From an uncultured Flavobacteriaceae bacterium (GTDB lineage: Bacteria > Bacteroidota > Bacteroidia > Flavobacteriales > Flavobacteriaceae), in assembly GCA_947500525.1 (NCBI GenBank), contig CANMSH010000001.1, positions 248,001-312,000 on the forward strand: a stretch of 64,000 nt of DNA, written 5' to 3'. The translations under genes and the position numbers were made by a program. This document shows positions 8,814-16,850 of the stretch, piece by piece (position 1 is the first letter of the stretch; each line of letters opens with the position of its first letter). The notes under the pieces are model-generated. The model ran no database searches. It saw nothing but the letters and a program-made list of their open reading frames with translations, and was not told where the DNA came from.

Positions 8814-8821
8814 TTTTAAAA

Positions 8822-8864
8822 GAAATAGTCTAAACATATATAAATACATGTAATAGACTATTTC
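8822..8864 (-). terminator. Terminator of the PepSY-like gene at 8903-9232
   Basis: An 11-bp stem GAAATAGTCTA / TAGACTATTTC (822-832 with 854-864), followed on the - strand by TTTT. The stem and the preceding 3' UTR word GGCTTGTAGGG are shared with the two other copies, but the loop has diverged. Confidence 0.8.
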
Positions 8865-8902
8865 AACCCTACAAGCCATTTCTTTTTAAGCTTTTCCCAA
8901 TG

Positions 8903-9232
8903 TTATTCGCTACGTTTATTTTCTGGCGCTACCACATTACCTGCTTTATCAATCATTACAGTTTCAAACTCCTCGCCTTGCTTTAGTTTTATATAATAAA
9001 TTAGAGTATTATTCTTCTTTGCTTTCAAAGCTTTGACTGGAGTTTGCTTTGGATACTTTTCTGCCAACGTTTTAATAACTGCCTCTGGTAAATCAGTCAA
9101 CTTTACTTCTTCCATATCTTGTTGCGTTTCTTGCGCAGAAACCTCGATATTTTTCTCAATTTCCTGGGCACTAATATTGACATTTTGTAAACTCAATATT
9201 GCAACTAACATTACGAAACCTAATTTTTTCAT
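8903..9232 (-). CDS. PepSY-like periplasmic protein A
   Basis: 109 residues with a signal peptide ending around NISAQ. The C-terminal half (LTDLPEAVIKTLAEKYPKQ..., KALKAKKNNTLIYYIKL, VMIDKAGNVV) has the beta-rich PepSY-like/DUF2874 pattern: a helix with LPxxV, then strands and a terminal DxxGxV hairpin. These small periplasmic proteins are often linked to two-component systems, but their activity is unknown to me. It is a paralogue of the products at 9479-9817 and 10018-10350. It has its own operator-bearing promoter and terminator, so it is monocistronic. Confidence 0.8.
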   Translation of the reverse strand: MKKLGFVMLVAILSLQNVNISAQEIEKNIEVSAQETQQDMEEVKLTDLPEAVIKTLAEKYPKQTPVKALKAKKNNTLIYYIKLKQGEEFETVMIDKAGNVVAPENKRSE

Positions 9233-9287
9233 GTTTAATTTTTTTAATTCATACTATCTAACCAATATTTTGGTTTGTTTCATACTT

Positions 9288-9323
9288 CAAATGTAGGGTT
9301 TGATTCTAAAGATTCTCTAAAGG
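9288..9323 (-). promoter_or_regulatory. Promoter and tandem operator of PepSY-like gene A
   Basis: The - strand -7 box TACATTTG (9295-9288) has a 6-bp gap and then two 11-bp direct repeats at 9302-9312 and 9313-9323, each with TCTAAAG on the + strand (305-311, 316-322). The repeats occupy the place of a -33 element, as expected for a promoter needing an activator. Confidence 0.78.
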
Positions 9324-9402
9324 TTTAAATTTAAAATTTATTAAAAATGTTAATTATAATGTTAAAAAAGACCAAGCTCATCCGAATCAAGAAAAGTCAT
9401 AA

Positions 9403-9430
9403 AAAAACACGTCAAAAAAGACGTGTTTTT
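9403..9430 (-). terminator. Terminator of PepSY-like gene B
   Basis: An 11-bp stem AAAAACACGTC / GACGTGTTTTT with a 6-nt A loop and flanking A and T runs, about 50 bp after the stop of the gene at 9479-9817. Confidence 0.85.
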
Positions 9431-9478
9431 TTTAATATTTAAGAATAATTATCTCTAATGCTAATAGTTGCCAACCTA

Positions 9479-9817
9479 CTAAGACTTGCGTGGACTTCGT
9501 CTCTTCAAATTTTTCTCTGACTCTAATATTTTACCATTGGCACTTAAAATTATTATTTGAACAGATTCTTCATTTTCTAATTTTAACTTATATACTGGTT
9601 TGCCCTTTATTTTTCCTTTGGCCGCTTTTGCAATACTGTAATTTACAAACTTAGAACGCACCGTCTCTCTAATTTTTTCGGGTAAATCTACCTTTTCAAT
9701 TTTTTGTTGTTGAATATTTTGTAAAACACCCGATGCTTCTTCCATCTGAGTTTCTTGAGCAAATAATGCACAAGAAACAAAAGAAAATAATAAAAGTAAT
9801 ACTCGTAATTTTCTCAT
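9479..9817 (-). CDS. PepSY-like periplasmic protein B
   Basis: 112 residues with a signal peptide ending CALFAQ. The mature part repeats the PepSY-like plan (KVDLPEKIRETVRSKFVNYSI, AAKGKIKGKPVYKLKL, VQIIILSANGKIL) but ends in a very basic tail (KNLKRRSPRKS). Unlike its two paralogues it has no TCTAAAG tandem operator upstream. The only -7-like word is a 7-of-8 match, GAGATTTG. It lies between two terminators, so it is either weakly and independently transcribed or reached by read-through. Confidence 0.78.
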   Translation of the reverse strand: MRKLRVLLLLFSFVSCALFAQETQMEEASGVLQNIQQQKIEKVDLPEKIRETVRSKFVNYSIAKAAKGKIKGKPVYKLKLENEESVQIIILSANGKILESEKNLKRRSPRKS

Positions 9818-9876
9818 AACTATAATTTATTTTAATATCCCTTTCAACAAATCTCGTGAATTTATTTTAAAAAAAA

Positions 9877-9904
9877 GCAAAACACACATGAATGTGTGTT
9901 TTGC
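9877..9904 (-). terminator. Second terminator upstream of PepSY-like gene B
   Basis: A 13-bp perfect inverted repeat GCAAAACACACAT / ATGTGTGTTTTGC followed on the - strand by eight T residues. It backs up the hairpin at 9955-9995. The pair of hairpins with an ATACTCTAAAT word between them is also seen at 8552-8695, so the whole tail was duplicated. Confidence 0.85.
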
Positions 9905-9954
9905 AAATAATTTAGAGTATGTCTCGCTATTTTCGATTCTTGTAATTCAAAAAA

Positions 9955-9995
9955 GAAATAGTCTAAAATTTGTCTCAGTGATTTTAGACTATTTC
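9955..9995 (-). terminator. Terminator of PepSY-like gene C (duplicated block)
   Basis: A 15-bp perfect stem (9955-9969 with 9981-9995) followed by a T-run on the - strand. It is part of the 75-bp block 9951-10025 that is nearly identical to 8651-8725. Confidence 0.87.
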
Positions 9996-10017
9996 ACCCT
10001 ACAAGCCATTAACCGAA

Positions 10018-10350
10018 TTAGCTTTTTCCTTCTATCTCTTCTTGGCCTAGCACCTTTCCTTCAGCATCAAAATGCACCATAGTATACGCTCCATCCTTTT
10101 CTAATTTCACGTGGTATATTTCTTGACCATCTTGAGTTACTTTATAAGCTTTTTCTGCTGTAGATTCAGCAAAATTCTCACCTAGAGATTTGGTAACCGC
10201 TTCTGGCAATTCACTTAACTTAATTTCAACTTTTTCTTGTGCACTCTCTTTTACTGCAACTGTAACATCCTCTTTATTCTCTTGCGCAAAAGTTGTAGTA
10301 CTTACCAAACTCAAAGCCGCAACTAAAAATAGGAAACCTAATTTTCTCAT
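10018..10350 (-). CDS. PepSY-like periplasmic protein C
   Basis: 110 residues with a signal peptide ending TTTFAQ. It has the same architecture as protein A: an acidic linker, then IKLSELPEAVTKSLGENFAES, KVTQDGQEIYHVKL and VHFDAEGKVLGQ. The last codons lie within a 75-bp block that also survives in the decayed cassette near 8.7 kb. Its promoter carries the tandem TCTAAAG operator. It is the first of the series after the histidine kinase gene, on the same strand, and a plausible target or modulator of that two-component system. Confidence 0.82.
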   Translation of the reverse strand: MRKLGFLFLVAALSLVSTTTFAQENKEDVTVAVKESAQEKVEIKLSELPEAVTKSLGENFAESTAEKAYKVTQDGQEIYHVKLEKDGAYTMVHFDAEGKVLGQEEIEGKS

Positions 10351-10408
10351 AATTTAATTGTTTTAATATTAATACTTATTGTTATCTAACATGGCTTGTT
10401 TGATGTTT

Positions 10409-10444
10409 CAAATGTAGTACATGAATCTAAAGAGATTCTAAAGG
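10409..10444 (-). promoter_or_regulatory. Promoter and tandem operator of PepSY-like gene C
   Basis: The - strand -7 box TACATTTG (10416-10409) has a 6-bp gap and then two adjoining 11-bp direct repeats (10423-10433 and 10434-10444) sharing TCTAAAG at 426-432 and 437-443. The architecture is the same as at 9288-9323 and 8778-8813. The probable binder is the OmpR-family regulator at 11756-12430. Confidence 0.8.
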
Positions 10445-10462
10445 CTATGTCTTAAATATCTG

Positions 10463-11743
10463 TTAAAAACGAACAATGATTTGGTGCTGTTCATCTAAGA
10501 AAGTATAATCAATTTTCCATTCATTGATTTCACATATTTTTTTCACAATCGCTAAGCCCAAGCCCGAAGAATCAGCCGAGCTACTCGCTTTTTTAAATCT
10601 ATTAAATAAGTTTTCTGGAGATATGGTCAATTCATTACCTGAATTGGAAATTTGAAAATGAACTGCCGATAATTTAATAAATATAGAACCCTTGTCTATA
10701 TTATGTCTAATTGCATTCGAAATTAAATTTGTGACCAGCATATCAACCATTGTACTATTCGTTTCAAGAATGATATCGGGTTCGATTTCAATTTCTAACT
10801 CTAATTTTTTCGCCTCTATGAAATCTTCATAGATCTCAATTTTATTTGTTATCAATTCGCTGAGGTTTACCTCTTCAATTTCACTAAACTGCCTATTTTC
10901 AACCTTTGCCAAGGTAAGAAGTGTCTTGTTCAATTTAGATAGGCGTTGCCCCGCCTGATAAATAGAGCGTAATTGTTTAATTTCCGAAGAATTCAAATTA
11001 GTCGATTGTAACAATAATTCTATTTTCGATTGCATGATCGCCAAGGGCGTTTGCATTTCATGCGAAGCATTTTCTGTAAACTCTTTTAGATTATTATAAT
11101 CAGAACTTAATTTTTCGGTCAAGCTTTTTATCGATCCGTTCAATTCTGTGAATTCATCAATATTAGAAGATTGTAATTCAATAGGTTTTTGATCTTGAAT
11201 AGAGAAATTCTTTAAACTATTCAAGTTATTATAAAATGGTTTCCAAATTTTATTGGCTGTTTTGGTATTAAAAAACCAAAGTCCCGCTACTAACAGTAGT
11301 GTAATAAAAATAGTAAGTAATGTAATAATAGTAACGAAATCTTGATTTCGCACCAAAGAATTACGTGTAATTATTTTGTAGCGTTTTCCACTAGGAAATG
11401 TTTCATAAGCCGTTAATTGCCTGTACTTTTCGTACTCTTCTGTATTCTCAATTCCTTCTACATCTTCAATTGCATGAAAAATAAGCGTGTCTTTATAAAC
11501 AATGGTATCTTTTGGATATAATAAATTTTCGGAAGAAGTCAACTCTTCCGGTTCTTCAAATATGGTAAGAGGTGTTTCGTACTTTATTCTTTTCGAAATA
11601 ACTTCTTTATTGTATCTCAACTTTTCGTCTAGGCGATTGTCCATTACCGCAGTCAATATGAAATACAACACAATACCAAACAAGACAAAAATAACTAATG
11701 ATAAAATTAGATATGATCGCCCTGTTCTTTCTATGAGTTTCAT
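10463..11743 (-). CDS. Two-component sensor histidine kinase
   Basis: 426 residues. Membrane segments at about 12-33 and 137-157 enclose a periplasmic sensor of roughly 100 residues. A linker follows, then HisKA with the phospho-acceptor in ENASHEMQTPLAIM (H228), and HATPase_c with the N box NLISNAIRHN and the G box SSGLGLAIVKKI. No HAMP signature is obvious. The gene begins 12 bp after the response regulator stop, so they form one operon. Its signal is unknown. The downstream PepSY-like proteins could feed into its periplasmic domain. Confidence 0.93.
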   Translation of the reverse strand: MKLIERTGRSYLILSLVIFVLFGIVLYFILTAVMDNRLDEKLRYNKEVISKRIKYETPLTIFEEPEELTSSENLLYPKDTIVYKDTLIFHAIEDVEGIENTEEYEKYRQLTAYETFPSGKRYKIITRNSLVRNQDFVTIITLLTIFITLLLVAGLWFFNTKTANKIWKPFYNNLNSLKNFSIQDQKPIELQSSNIDEFTELNGSIKSLTEKLSSDYNNLKEFTENASHEMQTPLAIMQSKIELLLQSTNLNSSEIKQLRSIYQAGQRLSKLNKTLLTLAKVENRQFSEIEEVNLSELITNKIEIYEDFIEAKKLELEIEIEPDIILETNSTMVDMLVTNLISNAIRHNIDKGSIFIKLSAVHFQISNSGNELTISPENLFNRFKKASSSADSSGLGLAIVKKICEINEWKIDYTFLDEQHQIIVRF

Positions 11744-11755
11744 TCGTTCGAGTCG

Positions 11756-12430
11756 TTATTCAGAAAATTTATAGCCTAAACCATACATGGTTTTCACGTA
11801 GTCGTTAGCGCCATATTTTTTGATTTTCTTACGTAAATTTCCTAAATGAGTATAAATAAAGTCAAAACTATCTGCCATTTCTATTTCATCTCCCCATAAG
11901 TGTTCAGCGATTGATTCTTTGGTAACAACCTTATTCTTATTAGCAATAAAATAAAGTAACAAATTGTACTCTTTTTTAGTAAGTTCGATGAGTTTTTTGT
12001 CTATGGTAACTTCTTTAGAATTAGGATCAATTTCAATTTCGTTGAAAACGATCATATCGCTACCGTCAAATTTTTGTCGTCTTAATAAAGAGTTTATTCT
12101 TGAATTTAACTCTGCCAAATGAAAAGGTTTTGTAATATAATCATCAGCACCTAAATCCAGACCTTTTAATTTATCATCTAACGAATCCTTGGCTGAAACA
12201 ATTAAAACGCCCACTTTAGCATCTTTATCCTTAATCATTTTAAGCAAATCAATACCACTACCGTCTGGCAAGGTTATGTCTAGAATAACCACATCGTAAT
12301 TAAAACTGATGAGTTTATCTTCTGCATCAAAAAAATTAGTTGCTTTTTCGCAAATAAAATCTTCATTTTCTAGATAGGTCGCCATGCTCTCTATCAATTC
12401 AATTTCGTCTTCTACTATAAGTATTTTCAT
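11756..12430 (-). CDS. OmpR-family response regulator
   Basis: 224 residues. The receiver domain has the acidic pocket at EDE (7-9), phospho-acceptor D51 in ILDITLPDGSG and K101 in ITKPF. The C-terminal winged helix (about 128-223) ends with the typical YVKTMYGLGYKF. Members of this class bind tandem 10-11 bp repeats head to tail, which is what the downstream PepSY promoters carry. It is the first gene of the operon with the kinase at 10463-11743. Confidence 0.94.
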   Translation of the reverse strand: MKILIVEDEIELIESMATYLENEDFICEKATNFFDAEDKLISFNYDVVILDITLPDGSGIDLLKMIKDKDAKVGVLIVSAKDSLDDKLKGLDLGADDYITKPFHLAELNSRINSLLRRQKFDGSDMIVFNEIEIDPNSKEVTIDKKLIELTKKEYNLLLYFIANKNKVVTKESIAEHLWGDEIEMADSFDFIYTHLGNLRKKIKKYGANDYVKTMYGLGYKFSE

Positions 12431-12479
12431 CTATCTATTTAATTTAATGAAAACGATTATTTGCTTGGTAAGGGTGGGT

Positions 12480-12507
12480 CAAAGTTAATGATAAACTATT
12501 TAACAAA
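12480..12507 (-). promoter_or_regulatory. Promoter of the two-component operon
   Basis: The - strand -7 box TAACTTTG (12487-12480) has a TTTG at 12507-12504, 16 bp further upstream. It lies about 50 bp before the regulator ATG. No TCTAAAG tandem repeat is seen here, so no direct autoregulation is evident. Confidence 0.6.
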
Positions 12508-12510
12508 ATA

Positions 12511-12543
12511 AGTACGCTCTCAAAATAAATTTGAGAGCGTACT
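12511..12543 (-). terminator. asnB terminator
   Basis: A 14-bp perfect stem AGTACGCTCTCAAA / TTTGAGAGCGTACT with a 5-nt loop, directly after the asnB stop. It lies just upstream of the two-component promoter. Confidence 0.88.
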
Positions 12544-12566
12544 AAAACAAAAATATAATTCAAAGT

Positions 12567-14231
12567 TTAATAAGCATCTTCATGAACCTTCGCAACGGCT
12601 CTTCCACTTGGATCATTCATGTTTTTAAAAGCTTCATCCCATTCTAAAGCTATTTTCGTACTACAGGCAACACTTGCCTCTTGAGGCACACTTAAAGCGG
12701 CAGCATCACTCGGGAAATGTTGTTCAAAAATAGAACGATAATAAAACTCTTCCTTATTTTGAGGTGTTTGCAAAGGAAATCTATATGCTGCATTTTTTAA
12801 CTGCTCATCCGCTACAGCTTCTTCAACTATTTCCTTTAAGGTATCGATCCAGCTATATCCTACACCATCACTAAATTGCTCCTTCTGTCTCCATGCAACA
12901 CTTTCGGGTAACATATCTTCAAAAGCCTTTCTCAATACCCATTTTTCCATACGCTCACCATTGATCATTTTATCTTGAGGGTTGATACTCATTGCAACAT
13001 CCATAAATTCTTTATCTAGAAAAGGTACGCGCCCTTCGATACCCCATGCTGCCAAACTTTTATTCGCTCTTAAGCAATCATACATATGTAATTTACTTAA
13101 TTTACGTACTGTTTCTTCATGAAATTCTTGCGCATTTGGAGCTTTGTGAAAATAGAGATATCCTCCAAAGAGCTCATCCGCTCCTTCTCCAGATAATACC
13201 ATTTTGATTCCCATAGATTTAATAACTCTTGCCATCAAATACATGGGCGTTGAAGCTCTTATCGTTGTAATATCATAGGTTTCCAAATTATATATAACAT
13301 CTCTAATTGCATCTAGGCCTTCTTGAATTGTAAATTTTATTTCGTGATGTACCGTTCCTATATGATCTGCCACTTTTTGAGCTGCCGCCAAATCAGGTGA
13401 TCCATCTAAGCCTACAGAGAAAGAGTGCAACTGTGGCCACCAAGCTTCTGATGTATCATCAGATTCAATCCTCTTTTGAGCATATTTTTTTGCTATTGCA
13501 GAAGTAATCGAAGAATCTAAACCTCCAGAAAGCAATACTCCGTAAGGAACATCGCTCATTAGCTGTCGGTGCACAGAAGCTTCTAAAGCCTCTTTTATGG
13601 CGCTGATACTTGTTTCATTTTCCTTTACAGCATCATACTCCATCCAATCTCTAGAGTACCATTGCTTTAATTTTCCATCAACACTAGATAAGTAATGACC
13701 TGGAGGAAACAATTCAATTTTAGAACAGGTTCCTTCTAAGGCTTTTAATTCAGAAGCCACATAAAAAGTTCCGTGTTGATCCCATCCCATATATAATGGA
13801 ATAATACCCATATGATCTCTTGCAATTAGGTAAGAATCATTTTCTACATCATATATAGCGAAGCCAAAAATTCCATTAAGGTCGTCTAAAAAATCAACAC
13901 CTTTCTCTCTGTATAGCGCTAAAATAACTTCACAATCAGATTGTGTTTGAAAATCATATTTCCCATCGAATTGTTTACGCAATTCTCTATGATTATAAAT
14001 CTCTCCATTTGCCGCCAAGATTAGCTTTTCATCTTTACTTAATAAAGGTTGCTTCCCTGAAGCAGGATCTACAATTGCCAATCTTTCATGTGCTAAAATA
14101 GCATTGGCATCGCTATAAATTCCATTCCAATCTGGACCACGATGACGAATTTTTTTAGACATTTCTAACAACTGAGGCCTTAAAGTTTCTGCCTTTTCTT
14201 TAAGGTCAAATGCACATACAATTCCACACAT
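12567..14231 (-). CDS. asnB: Asparagine synthase B (glutamine-hydrolysing)
   Basis: 554 residues. The N-terminal glutaminase starts MCGIV with catalytic C2 and shows IRHRGPDWNG and NGEIYNH. The synthetase domain carries the pyrophosphate loop SGGLDSS at 235-241 and SGEGADELFGGY. It makes asparagine from aspartate, ATP and glutamine. The size and motif set match the E. coli AsnB class. It is monocistronic by its position, with a strong terminator after it. Confidence 0.96.
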   Translation of the reverse strand: MCGIVCAFDLKEKAETLRPQLLEMSKKIRHRGPDWNGIYSDANAILAHERLAIVDPASGKQPLLSKDEKLILAANGEIYNHRELRKQFDGKYDFQTQSDCEVILALYREKGVDFLDDLNGIFGFAIYDVENDSYLIARDHMGIIPLYMGWDQHGTFYVASELKALEGTCSKIELFPPGHYLSSVDGKLKQWYSRDWMEYDAVKENETSISAIKEALEASVHRQLMSDVPYGVLLSGGLDSSITSAIAKKYAQKRIESDDTSEAWWPQLHSFSVGLDGSPDLAAAQKVADHIGTVHHEIKFTIQEGLDAIRDVIYNLETYDITTIRASTPMYLMARVIKSMGIKMVLSGEGADELFGGYLYFHKAPNAQEFHEETVRKLSKLHMYDCLRANKSLAAWGIEGRVPFLDKEFMDVAMSINPQDKMINGERMEKWVLRKAFEDMLPESVAWRQKEQFSDGVGYSWIDTLKEIVEEAVADEQLKNAAYRFPLQTPQNKEEFYYRSIFEQHFPSDAAALSVPQEASVACSTKIALEWDEAFKNMNDPSGRAVAKVHEDAY

Positions 14232-14445
14232 ATCTTTAATTTATAATTATGATGCAAATATTCGTTTTATATATTAATCTTAAAATATAAAAGTACTTAT
14301 AGTTTCATATTGTTACCTATAATTTGTTTTTTAATTAAAAATGTAATAATAAAGGAAAAATAGTTGTTAATAACTTATTATTTTCAATTCATACTAAAAC
14401 TCTAATACTTGTCGTTATACTGTTTGTTAAAAGGGGAGAAACATT

Positions 14446-15033
14446 ATGAATAAATCTTACATTACTATTGTAATAGTTCTTGTATTGATTGCGATTTCAT
14501 TTACGGATAAAGGCCACGCTCAAGGGTTTACAGCTTTAGATGAAGCTCCGCATGATATATCGTATTTTAGAGAAACAAGGGCTACGCCTCCATTAGTTAA
14601 AGTACTTTATGGAAGGCCATCAAAAAACAATCAAAAAATCTTTGGTAACGTTGTTCCTTACGGGGAAATTTGGAGAACGGGGCATAATGAAGCTACCGAA
14701 ATCAAATTTTACAAAGATGTTAAATTTGGAGGCAAAACGGTTTCGGCCGGTACTTATGTATTACTTTCAATTCCAGGAAAAAAAGAATGGGAACTTATCT
14801 TGAGTTCAAACTTAGACGTTTGGGGTTCCTTTCAATATGATCCTGCATTTGATGTTGCCCGTGTAACGGTTCCAGTGAGCAGAGCTGAATCATTAGAAAC
14901 TTTTTCTATTTCATTTAAGAAGAAAAACAACAATGACGTGGAAATGCTCTTAGGATGGGACTCTACTCGAGTAAAAGTACCTTTAGCTTTTGAAAAAAAG
15001 CAAGCTTATTTAGCAATCAACGAAGAAGATTAG
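14446..15033 (+). CDS. DUF2911-domain secreted protein 1
   Basis: 195 residues with an N-terminal signal (about 1-25, ending GHAQ). The mature part carries the DUF2911 signature: LVKVLYGRPSKNNQKIFG, VPYGEIWRTGHNEATEIKFYKDVKFGGK, AGTYVLLSIPGKKEWELILSS and LGWDSTRVKVPL. The function of the family is unknown. It is a paralogue of the product of 16851-17393, with which it flanks the amidohydrolase gene. Confidence 0.9.
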   Translation: MNKSYITIVIVLVLIAISFTDKGHAQGFTALDEAPHDISYFRETRATPPLVKVLYGRPSKNNQKIFGNVVPYGEIWRTGHNEATEIKFYKDVKFGGKTVSAGTYVLLSIPGKKEWELILSSNLDVWGSFQYDPAFDVARVTVPVSRAESLETFSISFKKKNNNDVEMLLGWDSTRVKVPLAFEKKQAYLAINEED

Positions 15034-15067
15034 TATAGACTGATTCTACACAACAACACTAAACTAG

Positions 15068-15090
15068 AACCGAAACCTTTTGTTTCGGTT
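15068..15090. terminator. Terminator between DUF2911 and amidohydrolase genes
   Basis: Stem AACCGAAA / TTTCGGTT followed by TTTTTTA on the + strand, located between two convergent genes. Confidence 0.8.
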
Positions 15091-15093
15091 TTT

Positions 15094-16707
15094 TTATTTC
15101 ACTTTTTCACCATTCACATAGGTCTCTAAGACTTTTGTATTGGGAACTTTGTCTATTGCTACTTTCATAATGTCTTGATCAAGAATTATAAAATCAGCGA
15201 ACTTACCCACTTCTATGCTTCCTTTTTCATTTTCTTCAAAATTTGAATACGCGGCCCATATCGTCATCCCTTTCAATGTTTCTTCTCGCGATAAGGCATT
15301 CTCCATTTGATATCCGTTTTCTGGATAGTTATTCAAATCTTTTCTTGCTACGGCAGCATAAAAAGTTAAAAACGGACTCACTTTTTCTACTGGAAAATCA
15401 GTTCCTAAAGCTATTTTTCCATATTTATCTAATAAGTTTTTAAAAGCGTATCCACCTTTTATACGAACTGGGCCAACACGATCTTCGGCCCAATACATAT
15501 CACTCGTTGCATGAGTAGGTTGAATCGACGGGATAACATCATCAAAAAGATCAAAATCTTCTGATGCCACAATTTGTGCGTGCTCGATCTTCCAGCGTCT
15601 ATCTTTTTTACCTTTTAAAACCTCTTTATATGTTTGCAACATGATGTGATTGGCTGAGTCACCAATAGCATGTGTATTCATTTGAAATTCTGAATTCGCA
15701 ATACGTTCAGCAGAACTTTTCAAAAAATCAACTGTGTTTACCAAAGCTCCATATTGACCTGGTTTGTCACTATAAGGTGCTCGCATTGCAGCGCCACGAG
15801 ACCCTAAGGCACCATCACCATACATTTTAAAAGAACGTACATTTAATCGATCAGTTTTACTAATACCCTTGTTTAAATAATAGTTTAAATTTTTCTCATT
15901 GGCAGAAATCATTGCATAGACTCTCATTTTTAATTCTCCTGTTTTCTGCAATGTGTCGATTAACTCGATTGACTCTTGTGATAATCCTGCATCATTAACC
16001 GTGGTTAATCCTAAATCAAAACATATTCTTTCAGCGTCTTTTAACGCGTTTGTTACTTCCAGTGTATTAGGAACTGGTATTTTCGAGTTGATCAAGCTCA
16101 TAGGTCTATCGATAAAAATACCCGTTAGTTTTCCATCTTTTTGTAAAATGTCTCCCCCAGTAAATTTTGTATCAACCGTAACTCCTGCTAATGCAATGGC
16201 TGCTTGGTTAGCGAGTAAAGCATGTCCATCTACTCTAGTAATCGCAACTGGAGTTTCTGGAAATAATGTATCTAATTTTTCTTTGGTAGGAAACTCTTTA
16301 TCATCCCAGTCATTTTGATCCCAACCTCTACCTGTTATAAAATTGAGATTCTTTTCTTTTTGAAAATCGACCAATCGCTGCAAAACTTCATCATAACTTT
16401 TGGTACCTCTTAAATTCACTTTTTGTTCAGAAAGACCGAGGCCTAAGAAATGACAATGTGCATCAATAAATCCAGGATAAACGGCTTTTCCTTCAGCATC
16501 AATAATCTTTACCGCCTCAAAACTTTTGTTAATTTCATCTGTACTTGCGACCGCAACTATTTTTCCATTTGTCACGGCAAAGGCTTCGGCTGTAGCGAAA
16601 TCAGTATTAACGGTATAAACTTTTGCATTCACAACAATCAGGTCTACCTTTTTTTGTTTCTGACAGGCTGTTACTAAAATGAATAGGGCAATTATTATTT
16701 TTTTCAT
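15094..16707 (-). CDS. Amidohydrolase, YtcJ-like, lipoprotein
   Basis: 537 residues. The N-terminal lipobox LVTAC (C15) predicts a lipid-anchored periplasmic or outer-membrane enzyme. The amidohydrolase_3 fold is supported by the metal-binding DAHCH (H84, H86), KMYGDGALGSRGAAM, MNTHAIGDSAN, WKIEHAQ and ALGTDFPVE. Family members hydrolyse C-N bonds in varied substrates, and the substrate cannot be read from the sequence. It is transcribed away from the second DUF2911 gene. Confidence 0.9.
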   Translation of the reverse strand: MKKIIIALFILVTACQKQKKVDLIVVNAKVYTVNTDFATAEAFAVTNGKIVAVASTDEINKSFEAVKIIDAEGKAVYPGFIDAHCHFLGLGLSEQKVNLRGTKSYDEVLQRLVDFQKEKNLNFITGRGWDQNDWDDKEFPTKEKLDTLFPETPVAITRVDGHALLANQAAIALAGVTVDTKFTGGDILQKDGKLTGIFIDRPMSLINSKIPVPNTLEVTNALKDAERICFDLGLTTVNDAGLSQESIELIDTLQKTGELKMRVYAMISANEKNLNYYLNKGISKTDRLNVRSFKMYGDGALGSRGAAMRAPYSDKPGQYGALVNTVDFLKSSAERIANSEFQMNTHAIGDSANHIMLQTYKEVLKGKKDRRWKIEHAQIVASEDFDLFDDVIPSIQPTHATSDMYWAEDRVGPVRIKGGYAFKNLLDKYGKIALGTDFPVEKVSPFLTFYAAVARKDLNNYPENGYQMENALSREETLKGMTIWAAYSNFEENEKGSIEVGKFADFIILDQDIMKVAIDKVPNTKVLETYVNGEKVK

Positions 16708-16850
16708 GGAGTCTAATTAAGAAGTTTAAAAGTACAAGAAAAGCGAACAAAATAAAAATTGGAAATAAATTGTCAAAAACGGCATAGCATTTGTAAGGTT
16801 TTCCGTTAATTGTGACCTATTTTAAAATATAAATCTTTTATAAAACAATC

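Noticed and set aside
8651-10025. Spaced repeats as a CRISPR array
   Set aside because: Only two or three copies over 1.4 kb, each a terminator with gene tail, with no regular spacers and no cas genes.
8621-10082. Two + strand open frames (8621-8833 and 9888-10082) sharing a stretch of protein sequence
   Set aside because: The shared part lies on the duplicated terminator block and reads antisense to the PepSY unit tail. It is a shadow of the DNA repeat, not a protein family.
16450-16677. 75-codon + strand open frame inside the amidohydrolase gene
   Set aside because: It is antisense to a well-supported gene and has no conserved features.
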